Shown here piece after piece: positions 26,600 through 36,583 of a DNA stretch of 64,000 nucleotides. A program made the translations under genes and the position numbers. The notes beneath the pieces are model-generated. The model had not been told where the DNA came from. It worked only from the letters and a program-made list of their open reading frames with translations, and made no database searches. Within the stretch, counting starts at the first letter, position 1. Every line of letters begins with the position of its first letter. Where the stretch lies: assembly GCF_000819745.1 (NCBI RefSeq), contig NZ_CDDA01000028.1, forward strand, positions 186,001-250,000. The letters are read 5' to 3'. This DNA is from Aeromonas bestiarum (GTDB lineage: Bacteria; Pseudomonadota; Gammaproteobacteria; Enterobacterales; Aeromonadaceae).

Positions 26600-27328
26600 A
26601 TGAGAATGTGGCAGCAATTTGACATGATTTCCCTGCTCGACACCCTGGCCAGTCTGTTGCTGGCCTTCGTGCTGGGCAGCCTGGTCGGGCTGGAGCGCCA
26701 GTACCGCCAGCGTACCGCCGGTCTTCGCACCAACGTGCTGGTCGCCGTGGGGGCCGCCCTGTTCGTCAGCCTGGCCCAGCGCATCTATGACCTGCACGGC
26801 GGCAACTACAACGTGGTCCATGTGGTGGCCTATATCGTCTCCGGCATCGGCTTTCTCGGCGCCGGTGTCATCATGCGCGAGTCTGGCAATATCCGCGGCA
26901 TCAACACGGCAGCCACCCTGTGGGGCGTGGCGGCTGTGGGCGCGGCCAGCGGGGCCGGGCTCGCCATGGAGGCAGTGCTCGGCGCCCTGTTCGTGCTGGC
27001 CGCCAACACCCTGCTGCGACCGCTGGTCAACCAGATCAACCGCCGCCCGGTGGACAATACAGATACCGAGGTGACCTACAGGGTCACGGCCCTCGCCCAG
27101 CGCGAGTATCAAAAAGAGGTGCTGCACTGGCTCGAAGAGATGATGGAGCAGGCCAACTACCCTCTGAGCGAACTGGACATAGAGCCGTTCGGTGAACAGG
27201 ATCTGGAGATCTCCGCCGTGCTGCTGGCCACCTCCATCGATGGCGACGAGCTGGATGCCCTGATGGTGAAGCTGGCCATTCATCCCCATATCAAGCAGGT
27301 GTTCTGGCGCGCCAGTACCACGGATTGA
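26600..27328 (+). CDS. MgtC/SapB-family inner-membrane protein
   Basis: A 242-residue protein with about five TM helices and a cytoplasmic C-terminal ACT-like domain (residues about 155-238). MgtC/SapB signature: GSLVGLERQYRQRTAGLRTN at the first helices and SGIGFLGAGVIM in the middle, including the conserved Asn/Arg region GNIRGINTAATLW. AGAAGGAG is 7 nt before the ATG. MgtC proteins act on F-type ATP synthase or Mg2+ homeostasis during Mg2+ starvation. A leader shared with mgtE lies two genes upstream, which supports a Mg2+ link. Confidence 0.9.
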   Translation: MRMWQQFDMISLLDTLASLLLAFVLGSLVGLERQYRQRTAGLRTNVLVAVGAALFVSLAQRIYDLHGGNYNVVHVVAYIVSGIGFLGAGVIMRESGNIRGINTAATLWGVAAVGAASGAGLAMEAVLGALFVLAANTLLRPLVNQINRRPVDNTDTEVTYRVTALAQREYQKEVLHWLEEMMEQANYPLSELDIEPFGEQDLEISAVLLATSIDGDELDALMVKLAIHPHIKQVFWRASTTD

Positions 27329-27367
27329 ACCGGCTGGGCATGTCTGTGCGCCCTCCCCCGATAAACA

Positions 27368-27397
27368 AAAAGCCCCGCCAATTCTGGCGGGGCTTTT
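27368..27397. terminator. bidirectional terminator between the MgtC gene and scrR
   Basis: AAAAGCCCCGCCA-ATTC-TGGCGGGGCTTTT, with A and T tracts on both sides, serves both convergent genes. Confidence 0.92.
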
Positions 27398-27419
27398 CTA
27401 TGGGAGCGAACCTGCGCGA

Positions 27420-28430
27420 CTAGCGGCGGGTACGCCAGCGTACCCTGGGGCTGATCACCTGGGCGGTCTGCGCGGGGGCATTGCCCGCGATCAGTTGCTG
27501 CATCAGCTCGAAGGCGGCGCGGGCCAGCGCCGGACAATCCTGCGCCACCGAGTCGATGCGCATCGGTATGCAGTCGAGCAGATCGTGATCATCGAAGGTG
27601 CACAGCCGCATGCCCGTCTCCATCAGCCCCGCCTCGTTGAGGTAGCGCAGCACCCCTTCCAACAGGGTAAAAGAAGCGGTGAAGAGCCCGCGGGGCGGCG
27701 CACCCAGCTCGGCCACCAGCTCGGCCATCAGCTGATAGCCCGAGCTGGGCTGATAGTCGCGATGGCGCACCCGGATGGCGTCCGCCTCAAGCCCGGCCCG
27801 ATGCAGCCCCAGCTCATATCCGGCAAGCCGATGGCGACTGGGGGAGAGATCCAGCAGACCGCCGAAGTAGTAGATCTCCTCGCCGCACTCGCTGGCCATG
27901 TCCCGCACCAGCTCGGCGGTGGCCTTGCAGGCATCGGAGATCACCATGGGCAGGCGCGACTCGCCTATGTGGCGATCCAGCTGCACCACCGGCAGACGGT
28001 CGTGAATACGGGCATAGATATCGTCGCTGTGGCCGCTGGAGGCGACGATGAGGCCATCCACCTGACGGCTGATGAGGTTGTCCACCACCGTCTGCTCCAG
28101 GGTGGGATCATCCTCGGAGCAGGCGATCAGCAGCTGGATGCCCGCCTCCCGGCAGTGAGCCTCGAGGGCACGGGCGATGCGGGCAAAACCGAAGTTGGTG
28201 AGATCGGGGATCACCAGACCCCAGGTGTAACTGCGAGTCTCGCGCAGGGCGCGGGCATGAAAGCTCGGCTGGTAGTGGCACTCATCCGCCACCGCCTGGA
28301 TCCGCTTTTGGGTCTGATCGGCAATCCGGTACTCAGCACTCTTGCCGTTGAGCACCAGACTGGCGGTCGCCTTGGACACCCCCGCCAACTCGGCTATCTG
28401 GGCAATCGTGATCCGTTTCTTCTTCTCCAC
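27420..28430 (-). CDS. scrR: LacI-family sucrose operon repressor ScrR
   Basis: A 336-residue regulator. The N-terminal HTH (TIAQIAELAGVSKATASLVL) and hinge are of the LacI/GalR family, with FruR/ScrR-like features (KSAEYRIADQTQKRI); the rest is a periplasmic-binding-protein-type effector domain. It is the last gene of the scr operon, 27 bp after scrB, so it represses its own synthesis along with the operon. Its likely sites are the GCTAAA-4-TTTAGC dyads before scrY and scrK. In related systems the inducer is fructose or fructose phosphate. Confidence 0.92.
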   Translation of the reverse strand: MEKKKRITIAQIAELAGVSKATASLVLNGKSAEYRIADQTQKRIQAVADECHYQPSFHARALRETRSYTWGLVIPDLTNFGFARIARALEAHCREAGIQLLIACSEDDPTLEQTVVDNLISRQVDGLIVASSGHSDDIYARIHDRLPVVQLDRHIGESRLPMVISDACKATAELVRDMASECGEEIYYFGGLLDLSPSRHRLAGYELGLHRAGLEADAIRVRHRDYQPSSGYQLMAELVAELGAPPRGLFTASFTLLEGVLRYLNEAGLMETGMRLCTFDDHDLLDCIPMRIDSVAQDCPALARAAFELMQQLIAGNAPAQTAQVISPRVRWRTRR

Positions 28431-28457
28431 CTGGCCTCCCGGCTGACTAGCACCGGG

Positions 28458-29876
28458 CTATTGTACTAGGCAAGCCGACAGCGGCCAGTGATTGAGGCAA
28501 ATTTTGCAGCCCCCACCCGCGTTCCCTGCCGATAGCTGCGGCTTTTCACCGGGGAAGTAGCGGGCCGACAGGGTATGGCGACCGCCATCGATGAAACACT
28601 CCAGACTGGAGCGATCGCACAGCACTGTGATCCGCCCACCCAGCCAGGGGGTGGATCGCGTCTCCCATTCCCCGCTCTGCCAGTTCTGGCGCCGCAGGGT
28701 GATGCGCCCCGGCTGCCACACCAGCTCGGCCACGGTGCCGAACCAGAGACTCCCCTCACCGCACAGATCCAGATCGAGCCAGGCCGAGTCGATGGCCAGC
28801 CCCGCAAATTCGCCGGGCATCCCCTCGAACCGGGTCAACTCCCCCTTCAATGCCGCCAACTCTGCCACCGGCCGCTGGCAGAGCCAGTCGTCTTGCCAGA
28901 ACAGCTCCCGCGGGCAGCTCATCTGATGGATCCAGCCATAGGGGATGGTGGGCTGGCTCATCTCGTTCTCCTCCGGCAGCCCCAGCCAGCCAAACAGCAG
29001 GCGCCGCCCCTGACTGTCCAGCGTGGTTTGCGGTGCATAGAACTCGAAGCCCCTGTCCAGCTCGTGGAAAGCCCCGTGAGTAAACTGCATCCCGTCGAAA
29101 GTGCCCGCCAGCCAGCCGCACTGGTAGAGATTGCGATAATCGTCACCCACCGGGGCAATCCCCTGCGGGCAGCTGATCAGGAGATGGCGATCGGCCAGCG
29201 GGAAGAGGTCCGGGCACTCCCACATATAGCCAAACTCGCCAAGCCCCCCGTGCCCGCTGCCGGCGATGGGGCCCACCAGCTGCCAACTTTGCAGGGTGTC
29301 GCCGCGATAGAGCAGCACCTCGCCCCTGTCGTCCAAAGTGCGGGCCCCCAGCACCATCAGCCACTGCTGGCCGTCGTGCCACACCTTGGGATCCCGCACA
29401 TGGCCGCTGTAGCCTGCGGGCAGTTCCAGCACAGGGCCCAGCTTGGCAAAACCGCCCTCACCGTCGGCGCGAGCCAGACACTGGTAGGCGGTGCGGCTGC
29501 CATCCGGGTATTTGACGTTGCCTGTGTAGATGAGGGTCAAGCGCCCCTGCTCGTCGCTGACCGCCGAGCCCGAGTAGCAGCCGTGGCTCTCATAGGCTTC
29601 GGTGGGCAAGAGCGCCACCGGCTCGTGCTGCCAGTGCAGCAGATCGGTCGAGCTGACATGGCCCCACCCCTTGTTGCGGTGCTCGCAGCCGAGCGGATTC
29701 CACTGGTAGAAGAGGTGGTAGCGCCCGTCGTGCTCGATAAAACCGTTGGGGTCGTTGAGCAGCCCCACCGGGGCTGCCAGATGCCAGCGGGGCCTATGGG
29801 GATCGGCCGCCGCCTTGAGCTGTCCGGCCAGCAGGGACCGGACAACCTGGTTGAGGAGATCGACGTCCTTCATCAC
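28458..29876 (-). CDS. scrB: Sucrose-6-phosphate hydrolase
   Basis: A 472-residue GH32 enzyme that splits sucrose-6-phosphate into glucose-6-phosphate and fructose. Catalytic motifs are all visible: nucleophile Asp in LLNDPNGF, the RDPKVW transition-state Asp, and the acid/base Glu in WECPDLFPL. The C-terminal beta-sandwich carries LECFIDGG. Its start overlaps the scrA stop by 4 bp (ATGA), giving coupled translation with the transporter. Confidence 0.95.
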   Translation of the reverse strand: MMKDVDLLNQVVRSLLAGQLKAAADPHRPRWHLAAPVGLLNDPNGFIEHDGRYHLFYQWNPLGCEHRNKGWGHVSSTDLLHWQHEPVALLPTEAYESHGCYSGSAVSDEQGRLTLIYTGNVKYPDGSRTAYQCLARADGEGGFAKLGPVLELPAGYSGHVRDPKVWHDGQQWLMVLGARTLDDRGEVLLYRGDTLQSWQLVGPIAGSGHGGLGEFGYMWECPDLFPLADRHLLISCPQGIAPVGDDYRNLYQCGWLAGTFDGMQFTHGAFHELDRGFEFYAPQTTLDSQGRRLLFGWLGLPEENEMSQPTIPYGWIHQMSCPRELFWQDDWLCQRPVAELAALKGELTRFEGMPGEFAGLAIDSAWLDLDLCGEGSLWFGTVAELVWQPGRITLRRQNWQSGEWETRSTPWLGGRITVLCDRSSLECFIDGGRHTLSARYFPGEKPQLSAGNAGGGCKICLNHWPLSACLVQ

Positions 29877-31237
29877 TCCACCTTGTACTTGAGCAGCCAG
29901 GAGGCGGCGAAGGCGGCGCCAAAGGCAATCACCAGCCCGATGACGTAGTGTATGAGGCTCATGGGCTGGACTATGGCCATGCCCGGAATGCCGGTCAGCC
30001 CCACCGCCGTCATGCCCACCTTGGCCGCCACCACGTAGGCACCGCCCAGGGCACCGCCGAGTAGACCGGCCAGGAAGGGCTTGATGTAACGCAGGTTGAC
30101 GCCGAAGATCGCCGCCTCCGTGATGCCGAGCAGGCAGGACATGGCCGCCGGCACTGTGATCGCCTTGATTTTCGGATCCCGGGTCTTGAAGTAGACAGCC
30201 AGACAGGCCCCGCCCTGCGCCACGTTGGCCATGGCCCAGATGGGCAGCAGGAAGTTGACCCCAATGGCCGGATTGGTGAGCAGTCCCGCCTCTATGGCGT
30301 GGAAGCTGTGGTGGATGCCGGTGATGACGATGAGGGAATAGGTGCCGCCAAACACCAGCCCCGCCAACCAGCCTGCCTGCTCATAAAGCGCACTCAGACC
30401 GAAGGAGATACCGTCCCCCAGCACCCGACCCGCCGGGCCGATGAAGAGCAGCGCCACGAAACCTGTGATGATGACGGTGAGAAACGGCGTGAGGATCAGA
30501 TCCAGCGCGTCCGGAATGCGCTTGCGCAACTGCTTCTCCAGATGGGACATGAACCAGACCGCCAGCAGCACAGGGAAGACTGTGCCCTGATAGCCGATCA
30601 TGGCGACATCGAGACCGAAGAAGTCCATGGTCTTGAAGCCACCGGCCACGCCCCAGGCGTTGGTCAGCGCCGGATGGGTAAGGATGCCCCCCATGGTGGC
30701 CCCCAGATACGGGTTGCCGCCAAACTCACGCGCCGCAGTAAAGCCGATCAGGATCGGCAAAATGATGAAGGCCGCCGAGCTGAACATGTCGAGCATGACG
30801 AAGAGGGCGCTGTCGGCATTGACCCAACCGTAGGTGCGCACCATGCCGAGCAGCCCCATCAGCAGACCGGACGCGACGATTGCCGGAATGATGGGCACGA
30901 AGATGTTGGAGAGCGTCCGCGCCAGGCGCTGGGCCACATTAAGCTTGGCCGTCGCCATGTCGGTCAGCTCCGCCTTGCTGGCGGTGCCGGTACCGGTCAG
31001 GGCGACGAACTCCGCATAGACCTTGTTGACCAGACCTGTGCCGAAGATCACCTGAATTTGACCCGCGTTGCTGAAGCAGCCTTTTACCCCGTCCAGCTTG
31101 TCGATGGCGGCCTTGTTCACCTTGCTGTCGTCGGCCAGTACCAGCCGCAGCCGGGTGGCACAGTGAGCGGCGCTGACGATGTTCTCCTTGCCCCCGAGCA
31201 GGGGCACCAGATCCTTGGCTATCGCACTGATATTCAT
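29873..31237 (-). CDS. scrA: Sucrose-specific PTS enzyme IIBC
   Basis: A 454-residue PTS permease that imports sucrose and phosphorylates it at C6. The start ATG at 31237 follows AGAGGAAG; an upstream ATG is ignored. The IIB domain has the phospho-Cys in AAHCATRLRL (C26). The IIC domain follows with TM helices and the ITGIHHSFHAIEAGL and GITEAAIFGV signatures of the sucrose/trehalose group. There is no IIA domain, so it needs a IIA-Glc (Crr) encoded elsewhere. Confidence 0.95.
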   Translation of the reverse strand: MNISAIAKDLVPLLGGKENIVSAAHCATRLRLVLADDSKVNKAAIDKLDGVKGCFSNAGQIQVIFGTGLVNKVYAEFVALTGTGTASKAELTDMATAKLNVAQRLARTLSNIFVPIIPAIVASGLLMGLLGMVRTYGWVNADSALFVMLDMFSSAAFIILPILIGFTAAREFGGNPYLGATMGGILTHPALTNAWGVAGGFKTMDFFGLDVAMIGYQGTVFPVLLAVWFMSHLEKQLRKRIPDALDLILTPFLTVIITGFVALLFIGPAGRVLGDGISFGLSALYEQAGWLAGLVFGGTYSLIVITGIHHSFHAIEAGLLTNPAIGVNFLLPIWAMANVAQGGACLAVYFKTRDPKIKAITVPAAMSCLLGITEAAIFGVNLRYIKPFLAGLLGGALGGAYVVAAKVGMTAVGLTGIPGMAIVQPMSLIHYVIGLVIAFGAAFAASWLLKYKVE

Positions 31238-31251
31238 ATTCTTCCTCTTAT

Positions 31252-31272
31252 GACCCGCCACGCTGGCGGGTC
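31252..31272 (-). other. intercistronic stem-loop between scrK and scrA
   Basis: A perfect 9-bp stem (GACCCGCCA with TGGCGGGTC) around CGC, 14 bp before scrA. On the transcribed strand it is not followed by T residues, so it more likely stabilises or processes the mRNA, allowing different amounts of ScrK and ScrA/ScrB. Confidence 0.55.
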
Positions 31273-31320
31273 CTTGTCACATGAGAGTAAGGGCTGTCGA
31301 CCCGGGCTTCTAGCCGCAGA

Positions 31321-32256
31321 TCAACAGCCGCTTGTGCCTGATCGCAAAAAGGCATCCAGTTCTGTGCGGGTCGGCAGCGCCGTCATGGCCCCCCTGGCGG
31401 TGGTGGCAAGCGCCCCGCAGCCGTGGGCCTGGGCCAGGATGATGGGCAGTTCGGCCAGCGTGGGCAATCGCTCGCCCTGTGCCAGCGCGGCCAGGAGACC
31501 GGCGACGAAGGCATCCCCCGCCCCCGTGGTGTCGAGCGGGGTCACTTTTTGCCCCACCCACTCCAGCAACTCGCCATCCAAGCGGGCCACCACACCGGCC
31601 GCCCCCCGGGTTACCAGCACCAGGGCAGGCCCTCGTATGGTGGCGAGCCCTGCGGCCAGATCATCCTCGCCACTCAGCAGTTGCAGCTCCTCGCCGGAGA
31701 GCTTGACCACGTCCGCCAGGGCGATGGCCGCGCTTACCTGCGGCAGCATCTCGGCTGGCTTGCCCCACACCTCGGGCCTCAGGTTGGGGTCGAAACAGAC
31801 CCGTCCGCCTGCGGCCTTGATGGTTGCCATGGCCTGCAGGCAACTGCTGCGCACCGGCTCGTTGGCGAGCGCGATGGAGCAGGTCAGCAGCCACTGACCG
31901 GCCTCAAAGCGGGGCAAGTCCGCCGGTTCGAGGAACTGGTCGGCACTGGGGCGCACCATGAAGGTGAAGCTGCGCTCCCCTGCCTCATCGAGCGCCACCA
32001 GCACGGTCGAGGTGTTATGGGCCGGATCCTGGGTCAGGTGACCGATATCGACCCCCTCGGTCACCAGGGTATCAGCCATAAAGCGACCGAAGGGATCGGC
32101 GCCGACCCGGCCGATAAAGGCCGCATCACCGCCAAGCCGTGCCACCCCGACCGCTACATTGGCGGGTGCGCCACCCGGACACTTGAGGTAGTGCAATTCC
32201 CCTTCCGGGATCAAGTCCACCACAGCATCCCCCATTACCCACACACGATTCGTCAC
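31321..32256 (-). CDS. scrK: Fructokinase (PfkB family)
   Basis: A 311-residue sugar kinase that phosphorylates the fructose released by ScrB. GTG at 32256 is chosen: GGAG lies 8 nt upstream, and VTNRVWVMGDAVVDL then aligns residue for residue with the start of enterobacterial ScrK. An ATG 30 nt upstream is possible but has no ribosome site. PfkB motifs: GGAPANVAVGVARLGG near residue 30 and the catalytic DTTGAGDAFVAG near residue 245. It is transcribed from the promoter at 32319-32348 and perhaps also from scrY. Confidence 0.92.
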   Translation of the reverse strand: MTNRVWVMGDAVVDLIPEGELHYLKCPGGAPANVAVGVARLGGDAAFIGRVGADPFGRFMADTLVTEGVDIGHLTQDPAHNTSTVLVALDEAGERSFTFMVRPSADQFLEPADLPRFEAGQWLLTCSIALANEPVRSSCLQAMATIKAAGGRVCFDPNLRPEVWGKPAEMLPQVSAAIALADVVKLSGEELQLLSGEDDLAAGLATIRGPALVLVTRGAAGVVARLDGELLEWVGQKVTPLDTTGAGDAFVAGLLAALAQGERLPTLAELPIILAQAHGCGALATTARGAMTALPTRTELDAFLRSGTSGC

Positions 32257-32318
32257 CTTGCTACTCCACTGCTGCACAGGATTCATTGACGGGGCCAAGC
32301 CCTCATCTCTTGGCTTTC

Positions 32319-32348
32319 ATTATCAGCTAAACCGATTTAGCCAACCAA
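32319..32348 (-). promoter_or_regulatory. scrK promoter with ScrR-type operator in its spacer
   Basis: Minus-strand -35 TTGGTT (32343-32348) and -10 GATAAT (32319-32324) are 18 bp apart. A perfect dyad GCTAAA-CCGA-TTTAGC (32326-32341) fills the spacer, so repressor binding would block RNA polymerase directly. Confidence 0.82.
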
Positions 32349-32392
32349 CAGATCTCGGCACCGGCTGCCATTTTTGTGATCGGGATAACGAA

Positions 32393-33990
<1,598 letters not shown>

Positions 33991-33995
33991 CACTC

Positions 33996-34011
33996 TGTGA
34001 GCGGGATAACG
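33996..34011 (-). promoter_or_regulatory. possible CRP site upstream of scrY
   Basis: TGTGA-6 nt-TAACG keeps one perfect CRP half and three of five bases in the other, about 65-70 bp upstream of the inferred scrY start of transcription. Catabolite control of sucrose genes makes this plausible. Confidence 0.3.
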
Positions 34012-34043
34012 TTTGTACAGGGGGAATTGGCGGGAGTTGTGAG

Positions 34044-34066
34044 GTGGATCCCTCATCGGGATCCAC
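34044..34066. other. stem-loop in the scrY-mgtE intergenic region
   Basis: GTGGATCCC-TCATC-GGGATCCAC, a perfect 9-bp stem without a T-run. The stretch 34011-34347 has otherwise nothing I can name; short ORFs there have no ribosome site or family. Confidence 0.4.
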
Positions 34067-34347
34067 TCAATAGGGCGGATCCACATCCGCAGACCGGCGA
34101 TCCCGGCTGGCGGTGTGGATGAGGGGCCGCATCTCGCTGGCAATATGGGTCAAGGGGGTCATGGTGCTGACGATGGGTCTGCCGGGCATTGGCCATGCAC
34201 CATCCTGTGAGTGGACGTTGACACACACAGTGCACCATCTGGGTCGGCGGCGAAGTGGCAGATAATGATGCCGAGCCCGGCGCGTAATATGGCCGCGTAC
34301 CCAATGTACCCTGTCGTTCAATCACGAAACATATCAATAAAGATGTT

Positions 34348-34545
34348 TCTAAATGTTTCTGTCGACGGATTAATTATTTACCAACAAGTGTCATTCCAGT
34401 AGCATCGCCGCATTGATTAATAACGGAGACCATCAGTGGGCAATTCATCAGATGACAGTAGGTTGTTGAGCTCGTCAGCCAATACCTGAGTCGCGAGATC
34501 CCGCAGAGTCTTCTGCCGCTATCTCGCGCTATGCGGAGAGCGGTT
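34348..34545 (+). promoter_or_regulatory. conserved structured leader, copy B (before mgtE)
   Basis: Second copy of the leader at 25705. It starts TCTAAATGTT (34348), has the same 26-nt core (34425-34450) and again has GTCGCGAGAT 65 nt after the core start (34490). In the 30-nt segment between, the stem pairs change together: three C-G/G-C pairs of copy A become U-A, U-A and G-U here. The terminal hairpin GCGAGAT/ATCTCGC competes with TCTCGC/GCGGAGA, which is followed by TTTATTT. Confidence 0.65.
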
Positions 34546-34932
34546 TATTTGCACCTGAGTGCACCCCTTCCCTGTATTCACTCGATGTCTATTACTTGCG
34601 CCATCCAGGGTCACCCGCTGGATGCCGTCAATCATGCCTGCATGGATCTTCTCCTGATATCAGGACCCGCATGTCATTACCGCTGTCTACCCATCAACCC
34701 ATGTTGCTCCGCCCATGGCGCGAGTTGCCAATGGCGAGCCCGGTTTGCCGAGGGTCAGTGGCCATGCGGCTTGCCGGCGAAACCGCAGGGGACATGGCAG
34801 CCGCCGGTCACCGGGTTGCGTCCGTCTCGCCATCCGGTCTCCCTTGCCGCACGCTGGCCGAGCGTTGCACCAGTTCAGTTCCCCTTTCATTGCCCATGAC
34901 GGGCAAGAATATGGCCGTTTTCTACATCAATC
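34546..34932 (+). other. long untranslated stretch of the mgtE leader
   Basis: About 390 nt between the conserved leader and the leader peptide. A 94-codon frame from 34671 has a weak AGGA and an unusual composition without a recognisable domain, so I do not call it a gene. A TTGCCC/GGGCAA hairpin lies near 34890-34907. Confidence 0.35.
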
Positions 34933-34944
34933 AGGAGGTGCCTT

Positions 34945-34980
34945 ATGGACCCTGACCCTGGAGCCTGTACTGGCGACTAG
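34945..34980 (+). CDS. putative Mg2+-responsive leader peptide (MDPDPGACTGD)
   Basis: Eleven codons follow a very strong ribosome site (AGGAGGTG, 4-6 nt before ATG) and end with TAG 106 nt before mgtE. The opening Asp-Pro-Asp-Pro resembles MgtL, the leader of enterobacterial mgtA (MEPDPTP...). Acidic and proline codons at the start of an ORF are known to destabilise ribosomes when Mg2+ is low. A terminator-like hairpin begins at the next base after the stop. The role is inferred by analogy; the peptide is too short for homology. Confidence 0.6.
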   Translation: MDPDPGACTGD

Positions 34981-35020
34981 CCCGAGTTAATTTTCGGGTG
35001 TTATTTCTTTATCTATTTTT
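34981..35020 (+). terminator. terminator-like attenuator between leader peptide and mgtE
   Basis: CCCGAG-6 nt-TTCGGG (34981-34998) with one G-U pair, then a U-rich tail (TGTTATTTCTTTATCTATTTTT split over 34999-35020). It abuts the leader stop, so a ribosome there would cover the hairpin. Confidence 0.5.
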
Positions 35021-35086
35021 GCTGATGTGATGTCAGTCGGGACTCTATTTGCCATTTTTCCGGCTGATGTATTAAAGGATATATAA

Positions 35087-36466
35087 ATGCAATACCAAGA
35101 TATTCACCAACAGCTGTACGTACTGCTGCAAAACAAGGATCGCATGGGGATCCAGAGCCTGAGCCTGAATATTCATGAAGTCGATTTGGCTCAAGCGATA
35201 AAGCGCCTGACAGACAAGCATATTCACACCTTCCTCAGCCTGGTGCCTGCATTGCGGGCCGCTCGCATCTTCCGCCATCTGCCAAGCGATATTCAGGCCA
35301 GTCTGGTGCGATCCATGGCCAAGACCCAGCTGGAGGAGCTGTGCACCCGCCTCTCCCCCGATGACAGGGCCGACCTCTACAATCGTCTGCCCGCCGCCTT
35401 GCGCCAGATCCTGCTCGATGCGATGACGGAGGAAGAGCGGGAGGATACCCAACGACTGGCCTCTTACTCCGACAGCCTGGTCGGCTCCATCATGAGCTCG
35501 GATTGTGCCAGCCTGCCGGCCGACATCACTGTGGGCGAGGGGCTGCAGCGCCTGCGCAGCACTGCCGCTGACAGAGAAAGCATCTACACCCTGTATGTCG
35601 TGGATGAAATGCGCCGCCTCATCGGGGTTGTCTCGCTGCGAGAACTCTTTCTGGCCGACAGCAAGGCCCCCATATCAAGCATCATGCAGCGGGAGCTGGT
35701 GAGTATTCAGGCAGATGCCCACAAGGGAGCCGCCGCGGACATGATAGCCCGCTATAACCTGCTGGCCCTGCCGGTGTTGAATAATGACCGGCAGCTGCTC
35801 GGCATGGTCACTGTGGATGATGCGATGGATGTGGCCGAAGAAGAGGACGCCAACCGCATTGCCCGTTTCGGTGGCACGGCGGCTCTGGGTGGCCCCGAAC
35901 TCGATCTTCGCGCATCCAGCACACTGAGCATGTTCAATGCCCGTTTCTTCTGGCTGGCGGTACTGACCATTTTTGGCATTCTCACCAGCAATCTGGTCGC
36001 GGCCCAGGAGGATCTGCTCAGCGAGGTCCTGATCCTCGCCGCCTTCATTGCCCCCATCATCGACATGGGCGGCAACGCGGGCAGCCAGTCTGCCACCCTG
36101 GTGATCCGCTCTATGGGCATGGGGCAGCTCAAGCTGAGCTTGCGTGACTTCTTCTTCGTACTGCGTCGCGATCTGCCCGTGGCCCTGGCGCTGGGGGTGG
36201 GTGTCGCCGTGCTGGAAGGCGTGATGGCATTCTGGAGCAAGAGCATCGGCTGGGACATAGTGCTGATCGTCAGCCTGTCGGCCATGACGGTGACCGTCGT
36301 TGGCAGCCTGCTCGGTTTGGCTCTGCCATTCGTGGCGCGCAAGATAGGCACTGACCCGGCCACCCTCAGCTCCCCCATGCTCACCTCGATCATGGATCTG
36401 CTGGGTGTGTTGATCTATTTTGGCTTCGCCTATGCCTTCCTCGGCAGCACGCTGGTCGGCGCCTGA
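35087..36466 (+). CDS. mgtE: Magnesium transporter MgtE
   Basis: A 459-residue Mg2+ channel. AAAGGA lies 7 nt before the ATG. The N-terminal helical domain (residues about 20-135) is followed by two CBS domains (about 140-265), a plug helix, and five TM helices. The signature FIAPIIDMGGNAGSQSATL and the pore Asp in IGTDPATLSSP are intact. In this family the N and CBS domains close the pore when cytoplasmic Mg2+ is high. Transcription probably passes through a leader of up to about 700 nt. Confidence 0.96.
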   Translation: MQYQDIHQQLYVLLQNKDRMGIQSLSLNIHEVDLAQAIKRLTDKHIHTFLSLVPALRAARIFRHLPSDIQASLVRSMAKTQLEELCTRLSPDDRADLYNRLPAALRQILLDAMTEEEREDTQRLASYSDSLVGSIMSSDCASLPADITVGEGLQRLRSTAADRESIYTLYVVDEMRRLIGVVSLRELFLADSKAPISSIMQRELVSIQADAHKGAAADMIARYNLLALPVLNNDRQLLGMVTVDDAMDVAEEEDANRIARFGGTAALGGPELDLRASSTLSMFNARFFWLAVLTIFGILTSNLVAAQEDLLSEVLILAAFIAPIIDMGGNAGSQSATLVIRSMGMGQLKLSLRDFFFVLRRDLPVALALGVGVAVLEGVMAFWSKSIGWDIVLIVSLSAMTVTVVGSLLGLALPFVARKIGTDPATLSSPMLTSIMDLLGVLIYFGFAYAFLGSTLVGA

Positions 36467-36523
36467 TATGGACAGCTCTGCACATCGGGATGACAGGTCG
36501 CGATAGCGCTTGGATCAAGACGA

Positions 36524-36560
36524 CAAAAAAAGAGGGAGGCATCATGCCTCCCTCTTTCTA
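36524..36560. terminator. bidirectional terminator between mgtE and dnaJ
   Basis: AGAGGGAGGC-ATCAT-GCCTCCCTCT with an A7 tract on the left (T-run for the minus strand) and TTTCTATCTT on the right. Confidence 0.92.
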
Positions 36561-36583
36561 TCTTGGTGCCGGACCGGCTGCCA

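Noticed and set aside
31252-31272. Terminator between scrK and scrA
   Set aside because: The stem is perfect but has no T-run on the transcribed strand, and the genes form one pathway operon.
33996-34010. lac-operator-like string TGTGAGCGGGATAAC upstream of scrY
   Set aside because: It resembles half of lacO with one extra base and has no partner half; a weak CRP site is the simpler reading.
34053-34955. Short ORFs on both strands between scrY and mgtE
   Set aside because: No strong ribosome site, no family and odd composition; they overlap the structured leader. Only the 11-codon peptide at 34945 has a strong start signal.
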